Source of the DNA: Rhizophagus irregularis | Taxonomy: Eukaryota > Glomeromycota > Glomeromycetes > Glomerales > Glomeraceae | DNA length: 64,000 bases | Assembly: GCF_026210795.1 (NCBI RefSeq) | Contig: NC_089436.1 | Location: forward strand, 3,038,001-3,102,000 | Direction of reading: 5' to 3' | In this document: positions 1-9,847 of the stretch, in pieces | How the letters are laid out: every line of letters begins with the position of its first letter | Position numbering within the stretch: the stretch's first letter is position 1 | Notes under the pieces: model-generated | Told to the model about the DNA's origin: nothing | Database searches by the model: none | What the model saw: the letters and a program-made list of their open reading frames with translations, nothing else | Position numbers and translations under genes: made by a program

Positions 1-192
1 TCACGTGCTCAGAAAACTTTATTTAGATCTAGAATGACGACACACTTTTATCAAGGATGTATTAGGACCTATCATATTTTTCTTAATATAGGAGTAGAAC
101 AAATATTTAGAACAAAATTAGTAACTTTTATGATGTTGAAAAAGTTAAAGTCACAAGAATTTCGATTATTATGTGGAGCTGAATTTAGTTAA
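1..192 (+). CDS. Partial C-terminal reading frame, unrecognised
   Basis: Frame 1 is open from the first base to a TAA at 190-192, giving 63 residues with no start inside the window. The peptide is basic, with Phe and Leu scattered through it, and ends in a short Gly-Ala-Glu-Phe-Ser tail. I recognise no domain. It could be the last exon of a gene lying to the left, or a chance open stretch, since 63 codons is only moderately unlikely in this base composition. Homopolymer-rich non-coding sequence follows, including an A-run near 355-371. Confidence 0.2.
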   Translation, partial: SRAQKTLFRSRMTTHFYQGCIRTYHIFLNIGVEQIFRTKLVTFMMLKKLKSQEFRLLCGAEFS

Positions 193-444
193 TGATAATC
201 CTTAAAATCGATAAATTAATCGTGAATGATTGACAAAATTAGAAATCAATGATGATCGACAAATCAAATTAGTTTTTATGTTGAACAAACTGATCAAAAA
301 TGATCAGCATGAATATGCGACTCAATGCCCCAGAAAATTTACAAAATTTTACGAAAAAAAAAAAAAAAAAAATTTTTTTATCATATATATTATATTTATT
401 ATATAACAAAATAATAAAAGATGATTACATAATAGAAAAGAAAA

Positions 445-1152
445 TTATACGGAAGAAGGAGGATTACGAGAATTATCTCTATTTCTAAGCAAAACTATCA
501 TCCCTTCAGCCCTATGGTGTGCAGCATTTCTTTCCCGACGCAACCTATTGCAATCTTCCTTCAAAGCTGAAATTTGCTGACGAAAAGCAAGATGTTCATT
601 TACTCTCTCATTTTTAAGCCGTTGAATGAAATCGTCACATTCCTGGATATCATTCAACATAATTTCATTCTTGGCGACCAGTTGATACTGTTCGGAACTA
701 GTAAGAGGAGGAGGAGGAGGAGCTTGTTGTTGTTCAACTAATTCGTCACGTGACGAAGCTTCTTGGAGTTGCTCCTGGAGCGACGATAATTGTTGTTGCA
801 GTTGTTGAACTTGTTGTTGAAGTTCTTGTCGCACCTGAGATTCTTGAGAAGATTTTATAATCGAAAAATCTTCTCGGACTTGTACTTCCTCCTGAAGTTC
901 TTGAACTTCTTGACGTAGTTGAATTATTTCTTCACGAAGTTCCCTGTTTTGAAGAAAAAATTCAGAGGCCACTCGAACTGCCCTTTGTGATAATTTTTGC
1001 GTTTCCTTTCCTTCTTCTTTTTCTTTCTTAGATTTGCGAACAAAAAACCGCTTATTATGGTTTTTTTGAGAACTACATTTATTTTTCTTTTTAGTTAGTC
1101 TGATACGTTCTCTTGGCGTAGATTTCTGGTTATTGTATTTCTTGTATACCAT
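445..1152 (-). CDS. Glutamine-rich coiled-coil protein, function unknown
   Basis: A 235-residue single-exon frame. Residues 1-50 are strongly basic (Lys/Arg-rich, could bind nucleic acid or act as a nuclear signal). Residues about 55-140 form a long heptad-like Leu/Glu/Gln region with runs of Gln, predicted by eye as a coiled coil. A five-proline stretch follows near residue 147, then a second helical Arg/Glu-rich segment to the C-terminus. GC content is visibly higher than in the flanking DNA, which supports real coding. No catalytic motif is seen. The basic segment followed by a leucine heptad region loosely resembles bZIP organisation, but the canonical Asn-x7-Arg basic signature is not evident, so I do not call a transcription factor. 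The ATG at 1150-1152 is the first Met and is followed directly by the basic tract. Confidence 0.55.
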   Translation of the reverse strand: MVYKKYNNQKSTPRERIRLTKKKNKCSSQKNHNKRFFVRKSKKEKEEGKETQKLSQRAVRVASEFFLQNRELREEIIQLRQEVQELQEEVQVREDFSIIKSSQESQVRQELQQQVQQLQQQLSSLQEQLQEASSRDELVEQQQAPPPPPLTSSEQYQLVAKNEIMLNDIQECDDFIQRLKNERVNEHLAFRQQISALKEDCNRLRRERNAAHHRAEGMIVLLRNRDNSRNPPSSV

Positions 1153-2033
1153 GATGACGAGAAAAGAAAGGAGACGAGAAAAATCTTAATTAGGTTACCA
1201 GATTTTCAACATTTATGGAAAAAAACTTACAACAATTTTCTGATGATTTACCAGCCCATCCCGATCCCATAATTCATGATTTTCTTTTAAATTGATAATG
1301 AATTTCTTCCCAGGATCGATGTCACCCGTGTCCTGATCATTTGATGGCTACATTTGAGAAGGCTAATACCTTAGCTTTACATGGACTTTGGTTCGTGTCC
1401 CTTTCGAGGGCCTACTGTTTTGGTATTACATGGATGACCAGTTTTTTTCATTTACTAGCGGGTTGGGAGTGAAGTGAAAAGAAAAGATAAAATTTATTTG
1501 GCTTTAATTATTTTTCGTGGGAACTCAAAATTTAGTGAGGGAGATTTGATAACGAAGATTATGGCGCAGTAAAAATCACGTGATTCAAAAATCAGATGAT
1601 TAATTAGTAGATCAATCATTATGTAATCAAATAATTTTGTAGATCTGATTAACGTTACAATTGTTATTTTTGTTATTTATATTATTTATGTTATTTTTAT
1701 TATTTTTATTATTTCTTTTATTTATTACATTTATTTTATTTACTTTATTTATTTTAGTTATATTATTTTCTTTATATTTTATTTTTATATAAATATCTTT
1801 TGATTTTTCTTAAATTAAAGTGTGTGTCAGTGTGTCAGATAGATAGAAAATAGATAGTATAAGTTAGGGATTAACTTGTATTAACTATTTAATAAACTCT
1901 TATATTAAAAATGAACTGTGATTGTGTTATATTTTTCGTATTGTGTTTTTGTGTGTCTTGCTGATATAAACTACGTTATAGCTATTGACTCCCTAACGTT
2001 TAGTTATAGTTGACAGAGTCTGAGACGGACCTG
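1153..2033. other. Gene-free stretch with low-complexity DNA
   Basis: No convincing gene. A weak 53-codon open frame on the plus strand (1311-1472) follows a TTCTTCCCAG that resembles a splice acceptor. It contains a Cys-x2-Cys pair but matches nothing I know. From about 1660 to 1800 the DNA is a low-complexity run of TTATTT-like units. A TCACGTGA palindrome sits at 1576-1583. Confidence 0.5.
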
Positions 2034-5000
2034 TTAACAGCGGTAAGTAAGGCTAGTGCCGTATAAATCATTTTGTTGTTCAACCGTTTTGCCATATAAT
2101 TCACATTGGTGTGTAAGGTCCCAAGAAATAGTCCATTCGTTCTTAGGGCGGTAATTAGATGCTTTTCGTATAGGTGGTGACATAGAATCGTATTGCGCTG
2201 GTGGGGAAACATTTAGGTTTTGTAAAAGGCGTCATGAACTTTCAGCCGCAATAATATTGGATTTTTCAAGTTGTTGAAACCACTTGGGTGTAGGTCCCTT
2301 AAAGTTTGCCTTGGGATTCTGTTTTTTAACTTCTTTCCAGGTACTTAAGTAAGAACCGTCAATGGACACTAACTGGTCCATAAACATTATGCGTTTTTTC
2401 CATAAACTTTGGAGGTCGCTGGATGATAAAGAATGTAGACTCTCATGTGAATTAAAATATGATACTATAGAATTACCACCTCCGGAAACAGATGTATTAC
2501 AGTGTGGTAAAAAAGTAATATAAAAATTATTAAATAAACGTAATTGTCGAGTTAAAAGGGATTGATAATTTGAGAAAATAGTATTAGATAAATCTTTGGA
2601 CGTTGGAAAATTAGGAATCCAAAATTCATATTGTGTACTTAAAATTTTTTGTAAACCAATAGTGGAGAACATAGGAGTATTAAATATAACATTGACTATT
2701 GATATATGCGAATAAAATTGATTATAGAAAAAACTATTAATAGACGGGAATAACTTGTTGTGAATAATATTGTTGTGTGTAGATATTGGTAATTTTAAAT
2801 GTTGTTTGAAAAGTTTTTTAACTGGAGCTAATAAAGAATCACATTGTGAACGTGTAAAAATAGTAAATTGATTAATATACTCCAGTTTGAGTAATAATAC
2901 TTTGTTGATAATATAAATAAGGTGATCATGGGTTATTTTTTTAAAACGCATTGTATACACGAAATGATTGACAATTTTTTTGATTTTTTTCAATGTTGGC
3001 GTATGTGAATTAAATGCGTTGATATAAATTCCAAGAATTCGGTTGGATGAAGCGCGAGGCGCTGTTTTGATCGTAATTGATTTGAAGGGGGTGACCTGAA
3101 GTTGAATATCCTTATTACACCATTTAGGATTATTAGTAAGGATGTTATATTTGTCGTGATTAATGGTGATATTCGCCATATCGTAAAAGGAATTCGCTAT
3201 CTGAAGATTTGATTCCAATTGTGATTTGGAGGAGGCAAACCAACTGGTATCATCTAGGTAACCCACCACTGACGATAAGTAGTCTATCTATAGATCTGTA
3301 TCCGGTTGGTATATATTATTAATTTTATTAATACGTGTAATGTGTAAATTTTTGGTTAGTTGTGATAAATGTGAAAACATAGGATCATAATAAATAACAG
3401 TGTTTGGCAAATGATTTGAAATGAACAAATGACTCAAATGACAAGTCATTTGTCATTTGTCATTTGCAACTCAAATGACCTGTCATTTAAGTCATTTGAA
3501 AAATATTAAATATTCTGAGAATTTTTATTAATTATTTTGTTTATTTTAATTAAGAAAACAAAAATATTAAAACAAAATTGGTTTAATATATATAATCAAA
3601 AAAGTTCCAATAGTAGTAAAGATTTTTTAATCACGTGATTTTGTTATTGTTTTTACAGGTTATTATTTGTTAATAATAATATTATTATAGACAGGATTAT
3701 TTTACTTATAATTATTTCACTAATGATCATTTTATTCACACAGATAAAAGTTAATTAATTTTGCAATAAAATATTTAATTGTAACACATGTAGTGGATCT
3801 CATTTTTCACCATTTTTATATATAATTGTTGTCTATATTTAATCATAAGATGACCATAATATTTATTTATGCATATAATTATATAATAAAATTATATATA
3901 ATAAATAACATATCAGATATTATCACTTTAATAATTATGGTTGTGTTATTTATTATTTTCAGATTACAGTAAAAAATAAATAATTTGGTGAAATTGATTC
4001 TGTTTGTGATTATTTCCTTCCTTTTTTGTACATCACGTGATTATAAATTGTCCAATAATCTTTAAATATTTTAATGACAAATGACCAAATGACAAAGGAC
4101 GCAAATAACAGTCAAATGATACCCAATCATTTGGCATTTGTCATTTCGCGAATAATTCAAATGCCAAATGCCAAATGATGGGATGTCATTTGACCAAATG
4201 ACTCCTAATCCGAAAAATGGTCAAATGACCAGGTCATTTCCGAACACTGATAAATAATCCATAATATAGGGCTGATGACTTCTCCTTGGTCTATGCCTTG
4301 AATTACATCATAATCAGCGGACAAGCCAAAAGGTAATATAACATTATTTTTCCTATCACTGAATAAAGATATTAAAAGAGTGGTGATTTTGGTAGGAAAG
4401 TGAAGGCGTTCTAATGCTAATTTCAATAGGGACAGATTAACTCTATCATAGGCCTTGCTAAGGTCTTGTAAACCAATCCAAAGTTGTTTTTTGTCCTTAT
4501 AAGCAGATTCAATTATGTGTTGGATAACTTGTAGTGGTTGTAACGTAGATTGTCCCGTCAAACCCGCACGATTGTTTTCATTAATCAGGTTATATGTCGT
4601 AAGCATAATATTAATTCTTTGCGTTAAAATTTTAACAAATAATTTTCTGAACGTTTCCAACAAGACTATAGGTCGTGTATTTTCTATTTTGCAGTCCCAA
4701 GCCTTCAGTTTGGGAATAGGGAAGAGAAACGCATGTAATCAATCCCTTGAGTAAATCTGGACCTGCATAATATAATTAAAGAATTGTTTAATATATTCTC
4801 TGAAGTCTTGATGTGTATGTTTGATGTCTTCATATGTGATGCCAGAGATGCCTGCGGCTTTGTTATTAGGAAGTGATGATATGACTTGGGATAATTCTTC
4901 ACTTGAAAAATCCTCCAAAAGTGATTTCATGTGTTTACAATTACGATTGTTGATGGGTTCATAGGTCGATCTCCAATATAACGGAAGATCGTGAATTGAC

Positions 5001-7005
5001 TTGTATGTTTTAACGTCATTAATTTCATTAAGACTTTTACCTAATCTTTGAAAATGTAAATTAGTATGTTCTGCTATAATATGTGGATTGTTAGTAAATT
5101 GAAATTGATTAGTATGTTGATCGTAATAATGTAACCGATCTAAAGTTATCCTTTGAGGTTTACGGTCAAGGATACTATTAATCATCCTTTTTTGATCGTG
5201 GATTAAATTATTGTTCCTGTCATTAATATATTTGTTGATGTTGTTAATAGTCCATGAGTCTTCTTCTTTTTTTTGTAATACAATAGTTACTCATAAAAGG
5301 CTTTGTAAATCTTTTTTGGCATTTAATATATTATCGATCGTCAAATTAATTGGTAACCAAATAGTACGTTTGGCATTGAAATGAACATCGATGGCCAAGA
5401 TTTGATTTCGTAGTGTACCTCAGGATTTCCAGTAATCTTTCCATTTGTCGTGATCTTGTTGAATTCTGTTTATTTTGATATTAGAAAATTTTCGTAAAAT
5501 TGTATGAAGTGTTAGTATTTTGTTATTATTTTGTCGTAAATAAAGGGAACGATCGTGTTTAGTGTATTTCTTATGTGTAGAAAAGGGAATACACTTTTCT
5601 TTGGCTTGGTTAATTATTTCTTTGATATTAGACCAAAAGAATTCAATTTGTTGTTCTGGTGTTTTGTTGGACGAGGTCATATTATTTAATTGTTGTTGGT
5701 ATATAATACCGTTAGTAAGTTTGTAATTAGACCAAGATTCAGTGGTCATGGAACTGTATTTATAATGAATTTGAGGCTTCGTATTAGGTTTGTACGTAGG
5801 TGATTTTTCTAAGCTTTTCCTTGCGCTATTGGACTTGTTTTTGAAATAATCTTGCATTAAATAGCAACTTAAAGCCTTATGATCTGTATTGAAGAGATCT
5901 TCCGAAACACTATGAGTATAGGCGTAAAAACTATAATGAAGGATATTGGGTGAGGTAAATATATAATCGATACGGGATTGTATATCGAATCCTTCATTTC
6001 GTTTATTACTATGTGTAGCAGTGTAGGTGATGGGCGTTCATGAAAGGATTTGAGCACATCCTTAAGATCAAAATTTTTAAAGATTGTTTTAATTTCTCGT
6101 CTCCAAATAGGATAGTGGTTGGATTTTTTCATTTTATCGAAACTGATATTTAAATCACCAATAACTATACATTCAAAGTGATTATGCATAGCATTAATTA
6201 GAATGTTTTCTATTTCCTTGTAACAATTAATAATTAATTCTTTGTCTTCAGAAGCGTTAGCTGGTAAATAGCAACATATAAATTTGATATAATGGTTGCC
6301 TTTGAAGCACAGGTCTACCGTTAAAATATGACCTAAAAAAGTATCGGTTTTGATGATATGCTTTTGTAATTGATCTGTGATTATCATAGAGACACCACTG
6401 CCTTTGGTGTTTCCGTTGTTATCTGTATATATGTGAACGTTTTGATTAATATTATCATGGTTGAGTGATGGGAATGAGTGTGTTGAATGATTTGTTTTGT
6501 TCAAGTCCATGTCAATTTTGGTATGTTGATGAAGACCTGTTTCAGAAAGAATAAGTATGTCATAATTATGAAGTGTAAAAAAATGAAGGATGTCATTTAA
6601 TTTGTTATTGTATCCTCCTTGAATATTAATTGTACCAAATTTATGGTAATCAATGAATTGTGAATGAGGTTGAGAAGATGGTTGAATAGGAGTGCCGTGT
6701 GGATGAGAGGTAGACGCCATTTCTGTTGTATCGTTATCGTTAAATATATTGTGTTCAATATAATTTAACATGTTTTCGTCTTCTTCATTATGAGGTTCTT
6801 GAATATAATTTCTTGAATGTAATGTGTATATATCATTATTATGGGGAGTCTGAAAATACTGATTAATATTTTTGTGATTTTGAGGTTTATTATAATTTTT
6901 TTGTTTTTTTGTATTTTTGTTAAATTTAGAATAAGAATATTGTATATTAGGTTCAAAAGGCTGGTTTTCGAGGCCAGCTGGGAGTTTCAAATTGGTGTGT
7001 TCCAT
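2034..7005 (-). pseudogene. LINE A ORF2: endonuclease/reverse transcriptase, broken
   Basis: The ORF2 start at 7005 begins a 378-codon frame with an EEP endonuclease domain: the N-terminal INIQGG motif, the acidic SETGL motif and IVIGDLNIS are visible. Near 6,020 the frame shifts by one base; SRIDYIFTSP and DHKAL, the C-terminal endonuclease motifs, continue in another frame. The reverse transcriptase follows with NNKAAGISGITYEDI (about 4860), RPIVLLETFRKLF (about 4660), LQDLSKAYDRV (about 4450), GIDQGEVISPILW (about 4290) and the catalytic YLDDTSWF (about 3250). In-frame stops are at 5420 (TGA), about 5291 (TGA), 4739 (TGA), 3288 (TAG) and 2232 (TGA). The 852 bp insertion at 3398-4249 separates RT motifs B and C. 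The host-encoded function would have been target-primed reverse transcription; this copy is dead. Confidence 0.88.
3398..4249. mobile_element. hAT-type non-autonomous transposon inserted in LINE A
   Basis: The 852 bp insertion begins CAGTGTTTGGCAAATGA. Its other end, read on the opposite strand, begins CAGTGTTCGGAAATGA, so it carries imperfect terminal inverted repeats starting CAGTG. The element is flanked by a perfect 8 bp direct repeat, ATAAATAA, at 3390-3397 and 4250-4257. An 8 bp duplication with CAGTG-type ends is the hallmark of hAT elements. Clusters of a short CAAATGAC-like motif in both orientations occupy the outer 100-150 bp at each end, as expected for subterminal transposase-binding repeats. 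The AT-rich interior has no reading frame of note. Two TCACGTGA palindromes are at 3631 and 4033. Taking out the element plus one duplication copy makes the flanking reverse transcriptase frame continuous across the site. Confidence 0.92.
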
Positions 7006-7044
7006 AAAAAATATCTTTAAAATATGAATCTGTGAATTGAAAAT

Positions 7045-7644
7045 TTAAGCCATTATAACAAATTGGATGAATCCAAAGAAGATGTCCAAAAAAGAAAGGG
7101 TAGTAGTAATAATGGTAAACACGTATTTAACGTGTCGCATTAAACTGCGGGAGGAGATTAAGGGGTTATAAGATTTAACTGAGAACTTCGTCTCAGTTGA
7201 TGTTGTATTCGATAATTCGTCAATGATTCCTTCAAAGATGGCACCGTCTGACATAACTGCATCGTCGGGGGCATCGGTGTCATTATCAGTTGCTATGGGC
7301 GGTTCACTATCATCCGCTGAGGCTCTTCCTTGTTTGTTGCCTCTTAAATTATATTTGGATTTTGTTGTCCTATATGAAGTTTGGTCGTATGGTGAGGGTC
7401 TTTTTGGTGTTTTAATAGAGCGATCTTGAGATTGTGCGATCTTTTCTTAACTAAGTAAATTAATGTTAGTCGTGAGCTGTTGGATAATTGTATCATATTT
7501 GTCGAGTCTGGTTGTTATATCATTGAGTGATGAGCTCATCAAACTATGGTTGTGGTGGAGGTCGGCAATAGTATTATCGACTTGGGATTTTCCTTCTTGA
7601 AGTGTTTTAATATTATTTGTAAGTGTTAATACTTGTTGCTCCAA
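7045..7644 (-). pseudogene. LINE A middle reading frame: coiled coil plus hydrophobic tail
   Basis: Between ORF1 and ORF2 one minus-strand frame encodes a 65-residue Leu/Ile/Gln heptad region (7447-7644). It meets a TAA at 7447-7449, then stays in the same frame to 7045 through a basic Pro/Lys segment, an acidic Asp-rich segment and a hydrophobic C-terminus of about 28 residues. The coiled coil could trimerise, as in other LINE ORF1 proteins, so this may be the C-terminal half of an ORF1 product or a separate small ORF. No ATG precedes the coiled coil in frame, and an in-frame TAA lies about 14 codons upstream of it. The end of the frame is about 40 bp before the ORF2 start. Assignment to LINE A rests on position and strand only. 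Confidence 0.45.
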
Positions 7645-7808
7645 CTGAATGATTCTCTGTTCTGAGATATTGGTATTTGGCTCTTGGGGTTATTTATATG
7701 TGGGGCGATGTAGGTATTGTCATATCTGTAATTTTTATTTTTATAGCCACAGTCTTTGGAGTTGTTGTATGGTTGTTTGGTTTGACGTGGGTATCACAGG
7801 TCGAAATG

Positions 7809-7969
7809 CTAAAAATCGGCAAAAAAATGGCGCGAAAAGCAGTGGCTATTCTTGGCTATTCTTGGCTGTTTTTGGCTATTTACGAATTAACCTATACTAT
7901 TTGTAAATAGTTTATACAAATTTGCGAATAGTTTATACGATTTGCGCCATTTTTTTTGCCTATTTTTGA
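7809..7969. mobile_element. Small foldback/MITE-like element
   Basis: Two arms of about 25 bp, 7809-7833 and 7944-7969, are inverted copies (core GGCAAAAAAATGGCGC, one arm with an extra A). They enclose about 110 bp containing short GGCTATT repeats and a repeated ATAGTTTATAC motif. It sits just downstream of the LINE A ORF1 stop. I find no clear target duplication, so the superfamily is open. Confidence 0.55.
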
Positions 7970-8016
7970 TCATTTGACGTGTGTATAATAAGCTGTCTGA
8001 TTGTGGGTTTCGGTTG

Positions 8017-9711
8017 TTATGATTGCGTGGTTATGGGGGTGGATTTATAAGTTTGTGATGTTGTGTTTGAGTTTTTATTTGCGTTAAGAGTGATGACGTG
8101 GTTATATCTGTTTTTGTGGTTTTCACTGATTGTGATTTTTTCTTCATTACGATTTATAAATCGTTTTTTAAAGATTTTGTGATTAAATCGATCCGTTTCG
8201 AAATTTTTTTCATCACAATCTTTTGTCTCGTGAAGGGGTGATCCACAAGTGTTACACGTTTTGATTGATAGGTGTCCTGGTAGGATGTGGAGGTTGTAAC
8301 CTTCAAATTGTGAAGAGACACCATTAACCGCGTCTATTGGGTAATTATCCGGTGAGATGTATATATAGGCGTTTTTCATAGTCAAGTGTTTGGTGGTTTG
8401 TGTGAAGGTGCAAGTTCGTCCATAGACATGTTTAATGAGTGGTTCGATGTTCTTGGCTGTGGTGTTGAGTGGGAGTCCAGTAATCTTAAAATAGTGACTG
8501 GTACGTTTTTTGTATTCAGTGTCGTCAGGGTTTCCTGGTAAGATCCTTACTACGAAATTTTTGATTTCGAGGCTCCAGTAGTTTTCTTTCATGAAATAAT
8601 CATATGCTGATTGTTTGTTAAATTGGACAATAAGTTGTTTGTAAGCTGGTTTTATGAAAATGGGGCGCCTGTGGTTGTTGCGGTTAGGAATTTTCCTTGG
8701 AGGTTTTTTAATTTCCTTGTGGTCAAGGATGGTGCTGCCAGTTTTTACGGCAAGGTGTTTAATGAGCATGGACGTATCGTAGTTGTATGGTATATCCATA
8801 ATTTTGATGACAGCCTGGTCCAAATTAGCAAATTTACATTCTATTAGTGTGTTGATAGCCTCATTGGTGAGTTCGTAAATTTTTACGTGTTTGAGGCTGT
8901 CTGGACTTTTTTCTATATAGTGGTCGAGTGAGTCACGTGTTCTGAAGTGAATAGTGAAATATCTATATGTGGATGTTGTGTTAACGTCGAATCTAAAAGC
9001 ATTACTATCTTTGATAAATGACGTCTTTATTAGATTGATAATTTCGTTGTTCGAAAGTTTCAGTGGGAAACTATCTCTGGGGATAAATCCTTTGTGTGCT
9101 TTGACCGAATCTTGTGGTGTCTGTTTAAAAATATCAGTTAGCACCGTGATTTGTAACGGATTAGGGGTGTTTGTTTGTGTGGCTGTTTGTGTATCCGGTG
9201 CTTTCCCCTTATCGGTGTTAGTTTCAATGGGATCTTCATCCATAAAAGTCAAATTTTCAGTGATTGGTGTTTGCGTGTGAATATCATTTTCCTGTGAGTC
9301 ACGTGATGTAAGTTCAATTTCATTATGCGAAAGAATATGGGTGGAAGAAGTGGACGATGCCTCCTCCATAGTCGTGTCCGTTAAAGTGTTGTTAGCAGTT
9401 TGAGTGGAACCTGCAGGTTGACTGGAAGTCATATTGTTTTTTTTGTTGGGGGACGAATATGTGTAATATATGTCTTCTTCGTTAGTAACAGGACGATAGG
9501 ATTTTTCTAAATTTTTTAAAAATTTTTTCAAAAATTTTTTTCCTATAGCAAAACTCATATGATAATGTTCTGAGAAGAACGTAGAGACCAAAATTGGTGA
9601 AAAAATTGACATTTGTTTATAAAGAAGTGTGGTTTTTGGTGAAAATTTCTTCTGTGGATTTTTGGTATTTAACGATCGATGGAAAGAGTTTTTTTTTTTT
9701 TTATTGTACAA
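8017..9711 (-). CDS. LINE A ORF1: zinc-knuckle nucleic-acid-binding protein
   Basis: A 564-codon uninterrupted frame. The Thr/Ser/Gln-rich N-terminal third is probably disordered. The middle (about residues 190-460) has the alternating hydrophobic pattern of two RRM-like or ORF1 nucleic-acid-binding folds. A CCHC zinc knuckle (C-x2-C-x4-H-x4-C, within CNTCGSPLHETKDC) lies near residue 485-500, followed by a basic tail. Such proteins coat LINE RNA and chaperone target-primed reverse transcription. The first Met (9711) starts a Lys/Asn-rich stretch that looks like 5' untranslated sequence. Later Mets, at MSFAIGKKF (about residue 52) or MTSSQPAG (about residue 93), are equally plausible starts. 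Unlike ORF2 of this element, the frame is intact. Confidence 0.8.
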   Translation of the reverse strand: MYNKKKKNSFHRSLNTKNPQKKFSPKTTLLYKQMSIFSPILVSTFFSEHYHMSFAIGKKFLKKFLKNLEKSYRPVTNEEDIYYTYSSPNKKNNMTSSQPAGSTQTANNTLTDTTMEEASSTSSTHILSHNEIELTSRDSQENDIHTQTPITENLTFMDEDPIETNTDKGKAPDTQTATQTNTPNPLQITVLTDIFKQTPQDSVKAHKGFIPRDSFPLKLSNNEIINLIKTSFIKDSNAFRFDVNTTSTYRYFTIHFRTRDSLDHYIEKSPDSLKHVKIYELTNEAINTLIECKFANLDQAVIKIMDIPYNYDTSMLIKHLAVKTGSTILDHKEIKKPPRKIPNRNNHRRPIFIKPAYKQLIVQFNKQSAYDYFMKENYWSLEIKNFVVRILPGNPDDTEYKKRTSHYFKITGLPLNTTAKNIEPLIKHVYGRTCTFTQTTKHLTMKNAYIYISPDNYPIDAVNGVSSQFEGYNLHILPGHLSIKTCNTCGSPLHETKDCDEKNFETDRFNHKIFKKRFINRNEEKITISENHKNRYNHVITLNANKNSNTTSQTYKSTPITTQS

Positions 9712-9815
9712 AAATTGAATGTTTTCTGTATCCTAAATTTAAGTTGTATAAAAATCACACAAAAATTAAACATTTTCTATATCCTAAATTTAAGTTGTAC
9801 AAAAATTGCATACTT
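9706..9815. repeat. 51 bp tandem repeat at the LINE A/LINE B junction
   Basis: A unit with core ATCCTAAATTTAAGTTGTA occurs twice with a period of about 51 bp (cores from 9710 and 9761), with a third partial start near 9800. A run of 14 T precedes it. The array lies exactly between the 5' end of LINE A and the 3' end of LINE B. It may belong to the 3' tail of LINE B, since LINE tails often carry simple or tandem repeats. Confidence 0.55.
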
Positions 9816-9847
9816 TTAATATGCTTTGAAAAACTTCATAGCTATTT

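Larger units (their letters stand above)
2034..9711 (-). mobile_element. Non-LTR retrotransposon (LINE) A, decayed
   Basis: Minus-strand element with the LINE order: ORF1 with a CCHC zinc knuckle (8017-9711), a short coiled-coil reading frame (7045-7644), then an AP-type endonuclease and reverse transcriptase frame (from 7005 down to 2034). Ends are approximate: the 5' limit is taken at the first Met of ORF1 and the 3' limit at the last stop of the RT frame. No RNase H motif was seen downstream of the RT. The coding frame is broken by several nonsense codons, a frameshift and an inserted hAT-type element, so this copy cannot be autonomous. It lies head to tail with a second, different LINE. 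Confidence 0.85.

Noticed and set aside
2000-2212. 70-codon minus frame MFPHQRNT
   Set aside because: It overlaps, in another frame, the continuation of the LINE A ORF2 C-terminus past the TGA at 2232.
8611-9280. Plus-strand frames of 78 and 108 codons
   Set aside because: They lie opposite the intact LINE A ORF1 with its zinc knuckle, and have no features of their own.
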